A DNA stretch of 64,000 nucleotides from Lysobacterales bacterium (lineage in GTDB: Bacteria; Pseudomonadota; Gammaproteobacteria; Xanthomonadales; Xanthomonadaceae). The notes beneath the pieces are model-generated. The model was given only the letters and a program-made list of their open reading frames with translations, did no database searches and had not been told where the DNA came from. Positions within the stretch are counted from its first letter, which is position 1; every line of letters starts with the position of its first letter. The translations under genes and the position numbers were made by a program. Below are positions 17,719-27,103 of this stretch, piece after piece. The stretch lies in contig JADCRD010000001.1 in assembly GCA_014946745.1 (NCBI GenBank), positions 1,982,427 through 2,046,426 of the forward strand, written 5' to 3'.

Positions 17719-18243
17719 TCAATAGCGAAGCGCGGCGTGCAGCACGGTCAGCGCCAGGCGCTCCCGGCCGCCCAGCTCCGCGAGCTCGATCAGCACACTC
17801 GCACCGGCGACCTGCGCGCCGCTGCGCGCGACGAGACGCTGAGCGGCCTGTAGGGTTCCGCCAGTGGCGAGCACGTCATCGACGATCACCACCTCGGCGC
17901 CCGAGCACAGTGCATCCGCGCGCAGTTCGAGGCTGTCGCTGCCGTACTCCAGGCTGTAGGACTCGCTCAGCACCGGGCCGGGCAGCTTGCCCGGCTTGCG
18001 AATGGGAACGAAGCCGCAGCCCAGCGACTGGGCCATGGCTGCAGCGAAGATGAATCCGCGCGACTCGATGCCGCAGAACAGCTGCGGCGGCCGATGGCGC
18101 CAAGGCGACAGCAGGGCGTCGACCGCCGCACGAAAGCCTTGTGCATCCGCCAACAGCGGCGTGATGTCGCGAAACAGGATGCCCGGCTTGGGAAAGTCCG
18201 GCACCGGCCGGATCAAGGATTCGATCAGGGCAGACGTGCTCAT
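17719..18243 (-). CDS. apt: Adenine phosphoribosyltransferase
   Basis: A 174-residue cytoplasmic purine-salvage enzyme that converts adenine and PRPP to AMP and pyrophosphate. Visible: IRPVPDFPKPGILFRDITPLL at the N-terminus, GIESRGFIFAAAMA, FVPIRKPGKLPG, and the PRPP-binding loop VVIVDDVLATGGTLQAA. Length is normal for the family. It overlaps the upstream transporter gene by four bases (ATGA), so it is translationally coupled and last in the GST-transporter-apt operon. Confidence 0.96.
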   Translation of the reverse strand: MSTSALIESLIRPVPDFPKPGILFRDITPLLADAQGFRAAVDALLSPWRHRPPQLFCGIESRGFIFAAAMAQSLGCGFVPIRKPGKLPGPVLSESYSLEYGSDSLELRADALCSGAEVVIVDDVLATGGTLQAAQRLVARSGAQVAGASVLIELAELGGRERLALTVLHAALRY

Positions 18244-19181
18244 GCGGGTTCCTGCGCAGGTGCCGGCGCACGAGCGCGCTGGCTGCCAATGAAAATGCCG
18301 AGCGCCGACAGCAGCAGGCCGGCCCAGTCGAGGCCATCGGTGGCGCGATTGAAGAGCACCACGTCGACGCCAAAGGCCAGCAGCGGCTGCAGCAGCAGAA
18401 GCAGGCCCACCATCGAAGCGTCCAGCCGCGGCAGGGCGTACGAAATCAGCAGCCAGCCCAGCACCTGGCCGAACAGGGCGAGCCCGATCAGGGCACCCCA
18501 GGTCTTCAGATTGGGAATGACGAAGCTGTGGCCTTCGACGGCGCCCGCAGCGCCCAGCATCAGCGCGCAGACCAGTGAGCACCAGCACAGCAGATACATC
18601 GGGCTCGCACTGGGCTCGCGCTGCTGGATGCGACGGAAACTCAGCATGTAGACCGCGTACATGAAGGCGGTGAACACGCCCAGCCAGACGCCCCACTGGA
18701 AGCCGGTGCCGACATCGGTCCAACTGCGCCCGACCAGCAGCCACAGCCCAGCAAAGGCCAGCCCCACACCGATCAGGAAGCGCGGCCCCAGCCGCTCGCG
18801 ATAGAACAGCACGCCGGCGAGCGCCATGAAGAACACCTGCAGGTTGCCGATCAGGGTCGCCAGACCCGGGCCGACCAGATGGATGCTGCGGTGCCAGGCC
18901 ATCAGGTCGGCCGCGAACGCCGCGGCCGGAATCGACAGCGCCAGCAGCAGGGTCGTGCGCGGCCGCCATGGCGCATTCACCGCGCGCAGCAGCAACAGCA
19001 GCATGAGCCCGCCGAAAAACATCCGGTAGAACGCCGACACCGTGGGGGCGACATCGGCGACGCGTACGAATGCGCTGGTGCTGCTGATCAGCACCGCCCC
19101 CAGCAGCATCGCCAGCACCGGGCTGCGCTCGCGCTGCGGGCTCATCGCCGCGAGCGCCGCGGCGGATTGGCTTGAACTCAC
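18240..19181 (-). CDS. DMT-superfamily (EamA) transporter
   Basis: A 313-residue inner-membrane protein with about ten hydrophobic helices in two EamA repeats; the first begins PVLAMLLGAVLISSTSAFVRVADVAPTVSAFYR and the second follows WGVWLGVFTAFMYAVYML. A metabolite efflux role is typical, with unknown substrate. I keep the GTG at 19181, whose bases overlap the GST stop codon (GTGA), suggesting coupling; the ATG at 19145 is an alternative giving 301 residues. It overlaps apt by four bases. Confidence 0.9.
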   Translation of the reverse strand: MSSSQSAAALAAMSPQRERSPVLAMLLGAVLISSTSAFVRVADVAPTVSAFYRMFFGGLMLLLLLRAVNAPWRPRTTLLLALSIPAAAFAADLMAWHRSIHLVGPGLATLIGNLQVFFMALAGVLFYRERLGPRFLIGVGLAFAGLWLLVGRSWTDVGTGFQWGVWLGVFTAFMYAVYMLSFRRIQQREPSASPMYLLCWCSLVCALMLGAAGAVEGHSFVIPNLKTWGALIGLALFGQVLGWLLISYALPRLDASMVGLLLLLQPLLAFGVDVVLFNRATDGLDWAGLLLSALGIFIGSQRARAPAPAQEPA

Positions 19182-19837
19182 TTGAGCGCTTCGTATTTGG
19201 GCAGACGCTGCGGCTCGGCGACGCCCGCTGCGATCCAGGCCTTCAAGGCCGGCAGAGCCAGCATGGCCTCGGAGTAGGCGCGGCTGATCTCGCTGAGCTC
19301 GACCCCGTAGCCACGGAAGCGGATCAGCACCGGCGCGAACATCGCGTCGACAATCCCGAACTCACCGCAGAGGAAATCGCCCTGCCCCGCCGAGGCCGCG
19401 CGCAGCTGCGCCCACAGCGCCTGCACGCGATCGATATCGGCCTGGGCCTCGGCATTCCAGCGGTAAGCGTTGGGCTGGCGATCGCAGTTCATGGGCAGCT
19501 GCCCGCGCAGCGCAGCGAAGCCGGAGTGCATCTCGCAGGCCGCCGAGCGCGCCAGCGCGCGCAGGCCGGGCTCCTGCGGCCAACCGCGGCCGCCCAGCCA
19601 GGTCTCGTTGGCGTACTCGCAGATCGCCAGCGAATCCCAGATCACCCGGCCCTGGTCGTGCAGCACCGGCACGCGCCGGCTCGGCGAGGCCTTGGCGACC
19701 TCGGCGGCGAACTCGGGCGTATCCAGCAGCAGCACGCGTTCGGCGAAATCGACGCCGAAGTGACTCAGCAGCAGCCAGGGACGCAGAGACCAGCTGCTGT
19801 AGTTCTTGTTGCCGATGTAGAGGACGGGCTGGCTCAT
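19178..19837 (-). CDS. Glutathione S-transferase family protein
   Basis: A 219-residue cytoplasmic protein with a thioredoxin-like N-terminal domain (LYIGNKNYSSWSLRPWLLL, where the SSWS serine is the likely catalytic residue; SRRVPVL and the glutathione-contacting DSLAICEY) and an all-helical C-terminal domain. Probably zeta/YfcF-like. It is the first gene of the operon with the DMT transporter and apt. Substrate unknown. Confidence 0.93.
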   Translation of the reverse strand: MSQPVLYIGNKNYSSWSLRPWLLLSHFGVDFAERVLLLDTPEFAAEVAKASPSRRVPVLHDQGRVIWDSLAICEYANETWLGGRGWPQEPGLRALARSAACEMHSGFAALRGQLPMNCDRQPNAYRWNAEAQADIDRVQALWAQLRAASAGQGDFLCGEFGIVDAMFAPVLIRFRGYGVELSEISRAYSEAMLALPALKAWIAAGVAEPQRLPKYEALK

Positions 19838-19942
19838 GGCGAAGGCTCACCTGGGGAGGATGGAAGGGGACGACAGGCACGCGGACGCAGCGGTCGGGCC
19901 GCGTATATTCGCGCATCGCCACGCGCCTGGGAGTGCCATTCG

Positions 19943-20350
19943 ATGTTCAAGCCGAAAACGCTGATCCTTGCCTTCATTGCAGGTTTCCTTGCCACCCTGT
20001 TCTTCCACCAGGGTGGGCTGTGGCTGCTGCATCTCGCCGGCAAGGTCGCCGTTGCGCCCTGGAACCTGACGCCCGTGCCACCGCTCGGCGTACCCGCAGT
20101 GCTCTCGCTGGCGTTCTGGGGCGGGCTCTGGGGCATCCTGCTGTGGGCGCTGGTTCGCCGCGTCAAGGGTGCGCGCTTCTGGATGCTCTCCATCGTCCTG
20201 GGCGCCGCCCTGCCCAGCCTGGTCGCGTGGTTCGTCGTGTTCCCGATCAAGGGCATTCCCGTGACCCAGACACTCGTGATCGGCGCCCTGCTCCTGAACG
20301 GCCTCTGGGGCCTCGGCGTGGCGGTGTACATGCGCTTGTTCAGGGCTTGA
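19943..20350 (+). CDS. Small integral membrane protein, unknown function
   Basis: A 135-residue protein with four hydrophobic helices (about 5-33, 53-71, 80-98 and 108-130) and short basic loops such as VRRVKGAR. Hypothetical inner-membrane proteins of this size and layout are common in Lysobacterales; no named domain is recognised. The ATG at 19943 follows a short upstream region shared with the divergent GST gene. A G-rich tract starts immediately after its stop codon. Confidence 0.8.
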   Translation: MFKPKTLILAFIAGFLATLFFHQGGLWLLHLAGKVAVAPWNLTPVPPLGVPAVLSLAFWGGLWGILLWALVRRVKGARFWMLSIVLGAALPSLVAWFVVFPIKGIPVTQTLVIGALLLNGLWGLGVAVYMRLFRA

Positions 20351-20745
20351 GGGCTGGGATTGGGGATTGGGGATTCGCAAGAGCCAAGAGCCAAGAGCAA
20401 GCAGCGAAGCTCGCCGGCTCCACGATCACTTCGCACAGCAAGTCGGCGCTCTTCACTAATCCCGAATCCCCAATCCCGAATCCCGGCTCCTGAATACGTA
20501 TGCATGGGATTGTTATGCTGCGTTGCACAGGCCTAGGCTGCGTGCCGCGGTGATGCGACGAGGCAGTCCGAAGCTCTGACACCCCTGGGGGTGATCGGGC
20601 CGCTGCTCCGTCCTTGCCGCGCCGGTCGATCCACGACACACGCGCAATAGACGCGTTGATCGCTCCGGAACGTCGTCGGCGACCGCATGGTGCGGAGCTC
20701 GACAGCCCATGCAGCACCCAACACTCTCTGGGGAGGGAGTCAGCC
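20351..20745. repeat. Non-coding region with inverted GGGATT arrays
   Basis: A 395-base gap with no gene. From the first base after the stop codon, the + strand has four G-runs (20351-20353, 20356-20358, 20362-20365, 20369-20372) spaced by CT or ATT. At 20461-20484 the complementary C-runs appear in inverted orientation. Between them is a short GAGCCAA direct repeat (20381-20400). The ends can pair or form G-quadruplexes on opposite strands. The right part should carry the amylase promoter. Confidence 0.7.
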
Positions 20746-22242
20746 ATGAACCGTTCAACGACGGGTGCTTTCGCGCACCCGCAGCAGCCTCGTTTTGTCC
20801 GCCGTCTGGCGGAGCGTCTGCAGTCCCGCCTGAGCCAGACAGTGCGCGGCGCGCTTGCCGCCCTGCCCGGGCTTGTCGCTCTGGGGGCACTCTCGACGGC
20901 CAGTGCACCGGCCCAGGCCGACGTCATCCTGCACGCTTTCAACTGGAGCTATGACACGGTCGAAGCGCGCGCCGCCGAGATCCAGTCGCTCGGCTACAAG
21001 GCGGTGCTGGTGGTACCGCCACTGAAGTCGGAAGGCCCGGCCTGGTGGGCACGCTATCAGCCGCAAGACTACCGAACCATCGACCATCCGCTGGGCAACA
21101 AGCAGAGCTTCGAGCGGATGTCGAATGCGCTACGCGCGCGCGGCATCCGGGTCTATGCCGACATCCTGCTGAACCACATGGCCAACGAGTCGGCACAGCG
21201 CTCCGACCTCAACTACCCCGGCCAGCGCGTGCTGAACACCTATGCGTCCAACACGACCTACTGGAACAACCAGCGTCTGTTCGGCGACCTGCGCTTCAAC
21301 TTCCTGTCGCAGTGGGATTTCGGCTCGGCCAACTGCATCAACAACTACAACGACGTCTGGCAGGTACAGAACTGGCGTCTGTGCGGCGGCAACGGCGATG
21401 CCGGCCTGCCCGACCTGCTCGGCAACAGCTATGTGATCGGGCAGCAGCGCAGCTACCTCACCGCGCTGAAGGGACTCGGCGTCACCGGCTTCCGCATCGA
21501 CGCCGCAAAGCACATGCCGCTGTCGCACATCAACGCTGTGCTCACCCCCGAGATCAAGCAGGGCGTGCACGTGTTCGGTGAAGTCATCACCAACGGCGGC
21601 GCCGGCGACGGCGAGCACGACAACTTTCTCGTCCCCTACTTGAGCGGCACCGACCACGCGGCCTACGACTTCCCGCTGTTCGGCAGCATCCGCAATGCCT
21701 TCCGCTTCGGCGGCAGCATGAACGCACTGGTGAACCCGCAGGCCGTGGGCCAAGCCCTGCCGAGTGCGCGCGCGGTCACGTTCACGGTCACCCACGACAT
21801 TCCGAACAACGGGATGTTTCGCGGGCTGATCCTCGACCCCACGGACGAGACCCTGGCCTACGCCTACGTGCTGGGCCGCGACGGCGGCAGCCCGCTGCTC
21901 TACTCGGACAACAACGAGAGCGGCGACAACCGCTGGGTCAACGCTTACCGCCGAGGCGATCTCGCCGCGATGATCCGCTTCCACAACGCCACCCAGAGCA
22001 GCGACATGCAGGTGCTGTCCCACAGCGACTGCCATCTGCTGTTCCGCCGCGGCAACCGCGGCATCGTCGGCATCAACAAATGCGGCAGCACGGTCAACAC
22101 CACCATCAACATGAACAACAGCGTGCTCTGGTGGTTCGCCAACTACCGTGATGTTCTTGATGCGAACAGCGTGGTCAACATCGGCAGCAGCAGCTACACC
22201 TTCAGCCTGCCGGCGCGCAGGGCGAGGATGTGGTTGAGGTGA
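20746..22242 (+). CDS. Secreted alpha-amylase (GH13)
   Basis: A 498-residue endo-acting starch hydrolase. A long basic N-region precedes the signal-peptide core (LPGLVALGALSTASAPAQA, mature start at DVILHAFNWSYDT near residue 59). GH13 motifs are complete: DILLNHM, the nucleophile block GFRIDAAKHM, the acid/base block VFGEVITN and the third Asp in FTVTHD. The closing part is an antiparallel amylase C-terminal domain; no starch-binding module is present. The ATG at 20746 has a GGGGAGGG ribosome-binding region. The pullulanase downstream supplies debranching. Confidence 0.96.
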   Translation: MNRSTTGAFAHPQQPRFVRRLAERLQSRLSQTVRGALAALPGLVALGALSTASAPAQADVILHAFNWSYDTVEARAAEIQSLGYKAVLVVPPLKSEGPAWWARYQPQDYRTIDHPLGNKQSFERMSNALRARGIRVYADILLNHMANESAQRSDLNYPGQRVLNTYASNTTYWNNQRLFGDLRFNFLSQWDFGSANCINNYNDVWQVQNWRLCGGNGDAGLPDLLGNSYVIGQQRSYLTALKGLGVTGFRIDAAKHMPLSHINAVLTPEIKQGVHVFGEVITNGGAGDGEHDNFLVPYLSGTDHAAYDFPLFGSIRNAFRFGGSMNALVNPQAVGQALPSARAVTFTVTHDIPNNGMFRGLILDPTDETLAYAYVLGRDGGSPLLYSDNNESGDNRWVNAYRRGDLAAMIRFHNATQSSDMQVLSHSDCHLLFRRGNRGIVGINKCGSTVNTTINMNNSVLWWFANYRDVLDANSVVNIGSSSYTFSLPARRARMWLR

Positions 22243-22730
22243 GAGCGGGGATTGGGGATTGGGGATTGGGGATTGTCGCTCGATGCAAAGCCTTCGCGAG
22301 CGGCAATGCCCGGATTCCTGCGCGCGCTGTGAGGGACCTGGCTCTGAGCCCCTCTCCCTGTGGGAGAGGGGTTGGGGTGAGGGTCCGTTCGTAGCGAAGG
22401 CTCCAATCCGAACAGGTACTCCGGGCTCGCTGATCGTCCCGTCTCAACATCGCACTGAGCGGCGCCGACGGGGTGTGAGATGCACAACGCGGGCATTCGC
22501 GGGGCAGCAGCTGCACGAAGTTCCCGGACCCTCTCTCCAACCCCTTCCCTTCGCTTCTCTCGGGCTCTCGGCGCCGGCGCCTGCCACGGGCAGCCGCCGA
22601 TCGGCGCCGAGCCGCTCCACAGGGACAGGGGCTATCGCGCCGAACACCCTCGATGCCGCGCCCCTTCCAACCGAAGATCGCAAGAGCTAGCAGGCACCGG
22701 ATGCCTGAGCGCACTTATCAGGAATCATTC
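22243..22730. repeat. Non-coding region with (GGGGATT)4 and an inverted REP-like pair
   Basis: A 488-base gap without a gene. It begins with four perfect GGGGATT units (22247-22274), four bases after the amylase stop. Then a perfect 10-base-pair hairpin CCCCTCTCCC/GGGAGAGGGG (22349-22358 with 22362-22371, loop TGT) leads into GGGGTTGGGGTGAGGGTCC (22368-22386), which recurs inverted with two mismatches at 22526-22544. This is a BIME-like pair. The pullulanase promoter must lie to the right; AGGA precedes its ATG. Confidence 0.75.
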
Positions 22731-25700
22731 ATGCCCATCCTCCTAGCACCCCGTATGCACCGCTCAGTCGCCACCCTCGCCGCCGCCCTCGGCCTGGCTC
22801 TCGTCACCGCCACTGGACTGCACGCCCAGAGCTCGCAGCCCGAGCGCGTGACCCTGGTCGGCAGCCTCCAGCAGGCGGTCGGCTGCAGCGAAAACTGGTC
22901 GCCGCCCTGCGCGGCATCGCATTTGGCCTTCGATGAAGAGGACGGCGTCTGGCAGTCCCGCTTCCAGCTGCCCGCCGGCGGCTACGAGTACAAGGTCGCG
23001 CTCAACGGCAGCTGGGACAGCAACTTCGGCGCGGGTGGTGCGCCCGGCGGCGGCAATATCGCGCTGAACCTCACAAGCTCCGCTGCCCTGAAGTTCTACT
23101 TCCGCAGCGGAACAAACTTCATCACCGAGCCGGTGAGTTCGCTGATCCCCGTCGCGGTCGGGAGCTTCCAGCGCGCGATCGGTTGCAGCAGCGACTGGGA
23201 CCCCACCTGCCTGCGCGCCTGGATGGAGGACCCCGAGCGCGACGGCGTCTATCGCACCACTGCAGCGCTGCCCGCCGGCAGCTTCGAAGCCAAGGTGGCG
23301 ATGAACGAATCCTGGGATCTGAACTACGGCGCCGGCGGCGTGCAGGGTGGACCCAACCTCGGGTTCGAGGTGCGTCAGGCCTGTGCCCTGCAGGAGTTCC
23401 GTTTCGATGGCCTGAGCAACCAGCTCACGATCGCCCCAGCGCCGGCCGCGGCGCAGCCGTCCAGCGTCACCATCGCCGGCAGCCTGCAGCAGGCGCTCGG
23501 CTGCAGCGACAACTGGTCGCCCGCCTGCACCGCCTCGCGCCTCACCTACTCTGCCAGCAGCGATGTCTGGCGCGGCGAGTTCCTGCTGCCGGCCGGCAGC
23601 TACGAGTACAAGGCCGCCCTCAACGGCAGCTGGGACGTGAACTACGGCGCCGGTGCCGCAGCGGGCGGCGCCAACATCGCGCTGAACGCCGACGGTCAAG
23701 CCCTGCGCTTCTACTTCTCCAACCGCACCAAGTGGGTCACTGACAGCCGCAACACGCCGATCGCGGTGGCCGTCGGCAGCTTCCAGAGCGAGCTGGGCTG
23801 CAGCGCCGATTGGCAGCCGGAATGTCTCGCCGCCTGGCTGCAGGATCCGGACAACGATGGCTTCGCCACCTTCGAGGCCCGCTTGCCGGCGGGCAGCTAC
23901 GAAGCCAAGGTCGCGATCAACGAGAGCTGGGGCGAGAACTACGGCGCAGGTGGCGCGCCCGGCGGCGCCAATATCGCCTTCGAGGTCGCCGAAGGCTGCG
24001 GGCTGACGTATTTCAGCTTTGATCGCGCCAGCAAGGTTCTCAGCATCTCCAGCAGCGCTGTGGCGCCGCGCGGCAACCTTGCGGAGTCGCGCGCGCACTT
24101 CATCGACGCGCGCACGCTGGCCTGGAATGGCGGCAGCGATGACGCGCGCTTCGCCCTGCACTACAGCGCCGACGCCAGCCTCCGCTTGACGGGCGCAGGC
24201 GTCGAAGGCGGCAGCAGCGCGGCGCTTGCGCTGGTGCCCGGTGGCCTCACTGCCGAGCAGCGCGCGCGCTGGCCGCATCTGGCGAGCTACCGTGCCCTGC
24301 GCCTGCCGGAGCTGCCGCGGGCGGAGCTTGCGCAGATCCTGCGCGGGCAGATCGCGCTAGCCGCACGCAGCGCCGCGGATGCCCCGCTGGATGCCACCGG
24401 CGTGCAGATCCCCGGCGTGCTGGATGCGCTCTACAGCACCGATCGCCCGCTGGGCCCGGTGATCACCAGCAACGCCGTCAACCTCCACCTGTGGGCACCC
24501 AGCGCGCGCCGGGTTGAGCTGCTGCGCTTTGCGAGCAGCGACGCCAGCGCTACGCCGACGCGGCACGCGATGACCTTCGATGCGGCCAGCGGCGTGTGGA
24601 GCGTCAGTGGCCCGCGCGACTGGAACCGCCAGTTCTATCTGTTCGAAGTCGAGGTCTACGCTCCGACCACCCGCCGCATCGAGGTCAATCGCGTCACCGA
24701 TCCCTACAGCCTCAGCCTTTCGGTCGACAGCGCGCTGTCGCAGATCGTCGATCTCGACGAGGCCGCGCTGATGCCGCCGCTGTTCAAGCTCACGCCCAAG
24801 CCGGAGCTGCGCGCGCACGAAGACACGATGCTCTATGAACTGCACGTGCGCGATTTCAGCTGGACCGATGAGGCCGTACCTGCGGCCCAGCGCGGCACCT
24901 TCGCGGCCTTCGCGCATCCGGCCTCGAACGGCATGCAGCATCTGCGCAGGCTGGCCAAGGCCGGCTTCAGCCATGTGCATCTGCTGCCGGCGTTTGATCA
25001 GGCCAACATCCCGGAGCGACGCCAGGATCAGCAGTCGGTGCCGTTTGCCCAGCTGGAGGCGCTGCCGCCCAGCTCGGACCAGCAGCAGGTGCTGACCGGC
25101 GCCATCCGCGATGCCGACGGCTTCAACTGGGGCTACGACCCCTGGCACTACACCGTGCCCGAGGGCAGCTACTCCAGCGACCCCAACGGCCCGGCGCGCA
25201 TCCGCGAGTTCCGGCAGATGGTGCAGGCACTGAACCTGTCCGGCCTTCGCGTGGTGATGGACGTGGTCTACAACCACACCAATGCCGCCGGCCAGAATGC
25301 GAAGTCGGTGCTGGACCGCGTGGTGCCCGGCTACTACCACCGCCTGAACAACGCCGGCTACGTCGAGCAGAGCAGCTGCTGCCCCAACACCGCCAGCGAG
25401 CACGCGATGATGGAGCGGCTGATGATCGACTCGGTGCTGACCTGGGCGCGCGCCTACCGCGTCGACGGTTTCCGCTTCGATCTGATGGCCCACCACAGCC
25501 GCGACAATCTGCTGAAGCTGCGCGCCGCGCTCGACCGGCTGACGCTGGCGCGCGACGGCGTGGATGGCCGCAGCATCCTCCTCTACGGCGAGGGCTGGAA
25601 CTTCGGCGAGGTCGCCAACAACGCGCGCTTCATCCAGGCCTCGCAGGCCAACCTGGCCGGTACCGGTATCGGCACCTTCAGCGATCGTTCGCGCGATGCG

Positions 25701-26951
25701 ATCCGCGGCGGCAATCCCTTCGGCGACATCCGCGAGCAGGGCCTGATCTCGGGTCTGGCGCTGGCGCCGAACGGTTTCCAGGGCGGTGGTGCTGGCGAGT
25801 TTGCACAGCTGCTCTATCTGAGTGATCTGGCGCGGATTGGTCTTGCCGGCGATCTGGCCGACTTCGAGTTCACGAATGCGCAGGGCCAGCGCGTGCGCGC
25901 CGACCAGGTCGACTACTTCGGACAGCGTGCGGGCTACACGGGCGACCCGGCCGAACACATCAAGTACATCGAAGCGCACGACAACGAAACCCTGTTCGAC
26001 GTGCTGCAGCTGAAGCTCGCCAGCACCACCCCGCTCGACGAGCGCGTGCGGGTGCAGAACCTCGGCCACAGCCTGATGCTGCTGGGCCAGGGCATTCCCT
26101 TCTTCCACGCCGGGCAGGAGATCCTGCGCTCGAAATCAGGCGACCGCGACAGCTACAACAGCGGCGACTGGTTCAACGCGATCGACTGGACGCGCAACCG
26201 GCACGGCTGGAGTCGCGGCCTGCCGCCGGCCGAGAAGAACGAGGGCGTGTGGCCGCTGCTGCGTCCGCTCCTGGCCGATGTCAGCCGCCGACCGCAGCGC
26301 GCGCAGCTCGACGCCGCGCTACGGCATGTCACCGAGATGAGCCAGGTCCGCATGGGTTCTCGCCTGTTCCGCCTGCGCAGCGGCGAGCAGGTCAAGCGAC
26401 ACCTGCGTTTCCACAACACCGGGCCGCAGCAGCTGCCGGGGCTGATCGCCTTCGAACTGGCCGACGAGGCGGGCGCGGTGGAGCGTCGCTGGAAGCGCAT
26501 CCTAGGGCTGGTCAACGTGCGGCCGGAATCCGCGACGCTGCAGCTGCCTGAGCATGCGGCGCGGACGCTGCAGCTGCATCCGCAGCTGCGCCGCTCAGCC
26601 GATGCGCGCACGCGCGCCAGCACCGCCGCCGCCGGGCGCTTCGAAGTGGCCGCGCGTACCACGGCGGTGTTTGTCGAGGCACGCTCGGCGCTGGAGCAGC
26701 TCGTCCTGCTGCGTGGCGATGTGACCGCCGCGCGCGACAGCGGTGCGATCCGCGCGCCGCGCGTGCAGGCCCTGCTGAACCTGCTCGACAGTGCCGGGCA
26801 GCACCTGGAGGGCGGCCGCGAGACTTCGGCCCGGCTCACCCTGCTTGCCTTCAATGGCATCGTGATCGCAGCCAGCCTCGTCGGCGATATCGAGGCCGCC
26901 ACCGCGCGCGCACTGATCGAGCATGCGGGAGTGCTGATCGAGACGATCTGA
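22731..26951 (+). CDS. Secreted pullulanase-type alpha-1,6-glucosidase with four X25-like modules
   Basis: A 1406-residue exported debranching enzyme. Signal peptide at residues 1-32 (cleavage after LHA). Four roughly 100-residue pullulanase-associated X25-like modules follow (about 38-440), each with a GS-(L/F)-Q...GC-(S/D)-x-W start and a NGSWD or NESW...NYGAGG end. An N-terminal beta-sandwich region comes next (about 570-690, [20 protein letters not shown]), then the GH13 barrel: [24 protein letters not shown] (nucleophile Asp), LLYGEGWNF (acid/base Glu) and [12 protein letters not shown]. The C-terminus fits the pullulanase-type alpha-1,6-glucosidase family. Cleaves alpha-1,6 branches in starch or pullulan, complementing the adjacent amylase. 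Start at the ATG at 22731. Confidence 0.95.
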   Translation: MPILLAPRMHRSVATLAAALGLALVTATGLHAQSSQPERVTLVGSLQQAVGCSENWSPPCAASHLAFDEEDGVWQSRFQLPAGGYEYKVALNGSWDSNFGAGGAPGGGNIALNLTSSAALKFYFRSGTNFITEPVSSLIPVAVGSFQRAIGCSSDWDPTCLRAWMEDPERDGVYRTTAALPAGSFEAKVAMNESWDLNYGAGGVQGGPNLGFEVRQACALQEFRFDGLSNQLTIAPAPAAAQPSSVTIAGSLQQALGCSDNWSPACTASRLTYSASSDVWRGEFLLPAGSYEYKAALNGSWDVNYGAGAAAGGANIALNADGQALRFYFSNRTKWVTDSRNTPIAVAVGSFQSELGCSADWQPECLAAWLQDPDNDGFATFEARLPAGSYEAKVAINESWGENYGAGGAPGGANIAFEVAEGCGLTYFSFDRASKVLSISSSAVAPRGNLAESRAHFIDARTLAWNGGSDDARFALHYSADASLRLTGAGVEGGSSAALALVPGGLTAEQRARWPHLASYRALRLPELPRAELAQILRGQIALAARSAADAPLDATGVQIPGVLDALYSTDRPLGPVITSNAVNLHLWAPSARRVELLRFASSDASATPTRHAMTFDAASGVWSVSGPRDWNRQFYLFEVEVYAPTTRRIEVNRVTDPYSLSLSVDSALSQIVDLDEAALMPPLFKLTPKPELRAHEDTMLYELHVRDFSWTDEAVPAAQRGTFAAFAHPASNGMQHLRRLAKAGFSHVHLLPAFDQANIPERRQDQQSVPFAQLEALPPSSDQQQVLTGAIRDADGFNWGYDPWHYTVPEGSYSSDPNGPARIREFRQMVQALNLSGLRVVMDVVYNHTNAAGQNAKSVLDRVVPGYYHRLNNAGYVEQSSCCPNTASEHAMMERLMIDSVLTWARAYRVDGFRFDLMAHHSRDNLLKLRAALDRLTLARDGVDGRSILLYGEGWNFGEVANNARFIQASQANLAGTGIGTFSDRSRDAIRGGNPFGDIREQGLISGLALAPNGFQGGGAGEFAQLLYLSDLARIGLAGDLADFEFTNAQGQRVRADQVDYFGQRAGYTGDPAEHIKYIEAHDNETLFDVLQLKLASTTPLDERVRVQNLGHSLMLLGQGIPFFHAGQEILRSKSGDRDSYNSGDWFNAIDWTRNRHGWSRGLPPAEKNEGVWPLLRPLLADVSRRPQRAQLDAALRHVTEMSQVRMGSRLFRLRSGEQVKRHLRFHNTGPQQLPGLIAFELADEAGAVERRWKRILGLVNVRPESATLQLPEHAARTLQLHPQLRRSADARTRASTAAAGRFEVAARTTAVFVEARSALEQLVLLRGDVTAARDSGAIRAPRVQALLNLLDSAGQHLEGGRETSARLTLLAFNGIVIAASLVGDIEAATARALIEHAGVLIETI

Positions 26952-26989
26952 GCCCTGCGGTCGGTGGACCGGGGCGGATTGGAGGCCAC

Positions 26990-27097
26990 GGTGGGTCAAG
27001 ACCCACCCTATGGGCTCGCTGGTAGAGCTTCATGGTGGGTCAAGACCCACCTTATGGGCTCGCTGGTGGAGCTCCATAGGGTGGGTCTTGACCCACC
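26990..27097. repeat. Three GGTGGGTC palindromes with a 44-base direct repeat
   Basis: Three copies of an 18-base palindrome with 8-base arms (GGTGGGTC/GACCCACC) lie at 26990-27007, 27034-27051 and 27080-27097; the third is in reverse orientation (TT centre instead of AA). Copies 1 and 2 start a 44-base direct repeat that also includes a TATGGGCTCGCTGGT segment. The array fills the space between two convergent genes and can act as a two-way terminator or a REP element. Confidence 0.85.
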
Positions 27098-27103
27098 GCT
27101 GCC

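Noticed and set aside
22247-22274. CRISPR or telomere-like array
   Set aside because: Only four 7-base units without spacers; no array of repeats and spacers, and no cas genes in the window.
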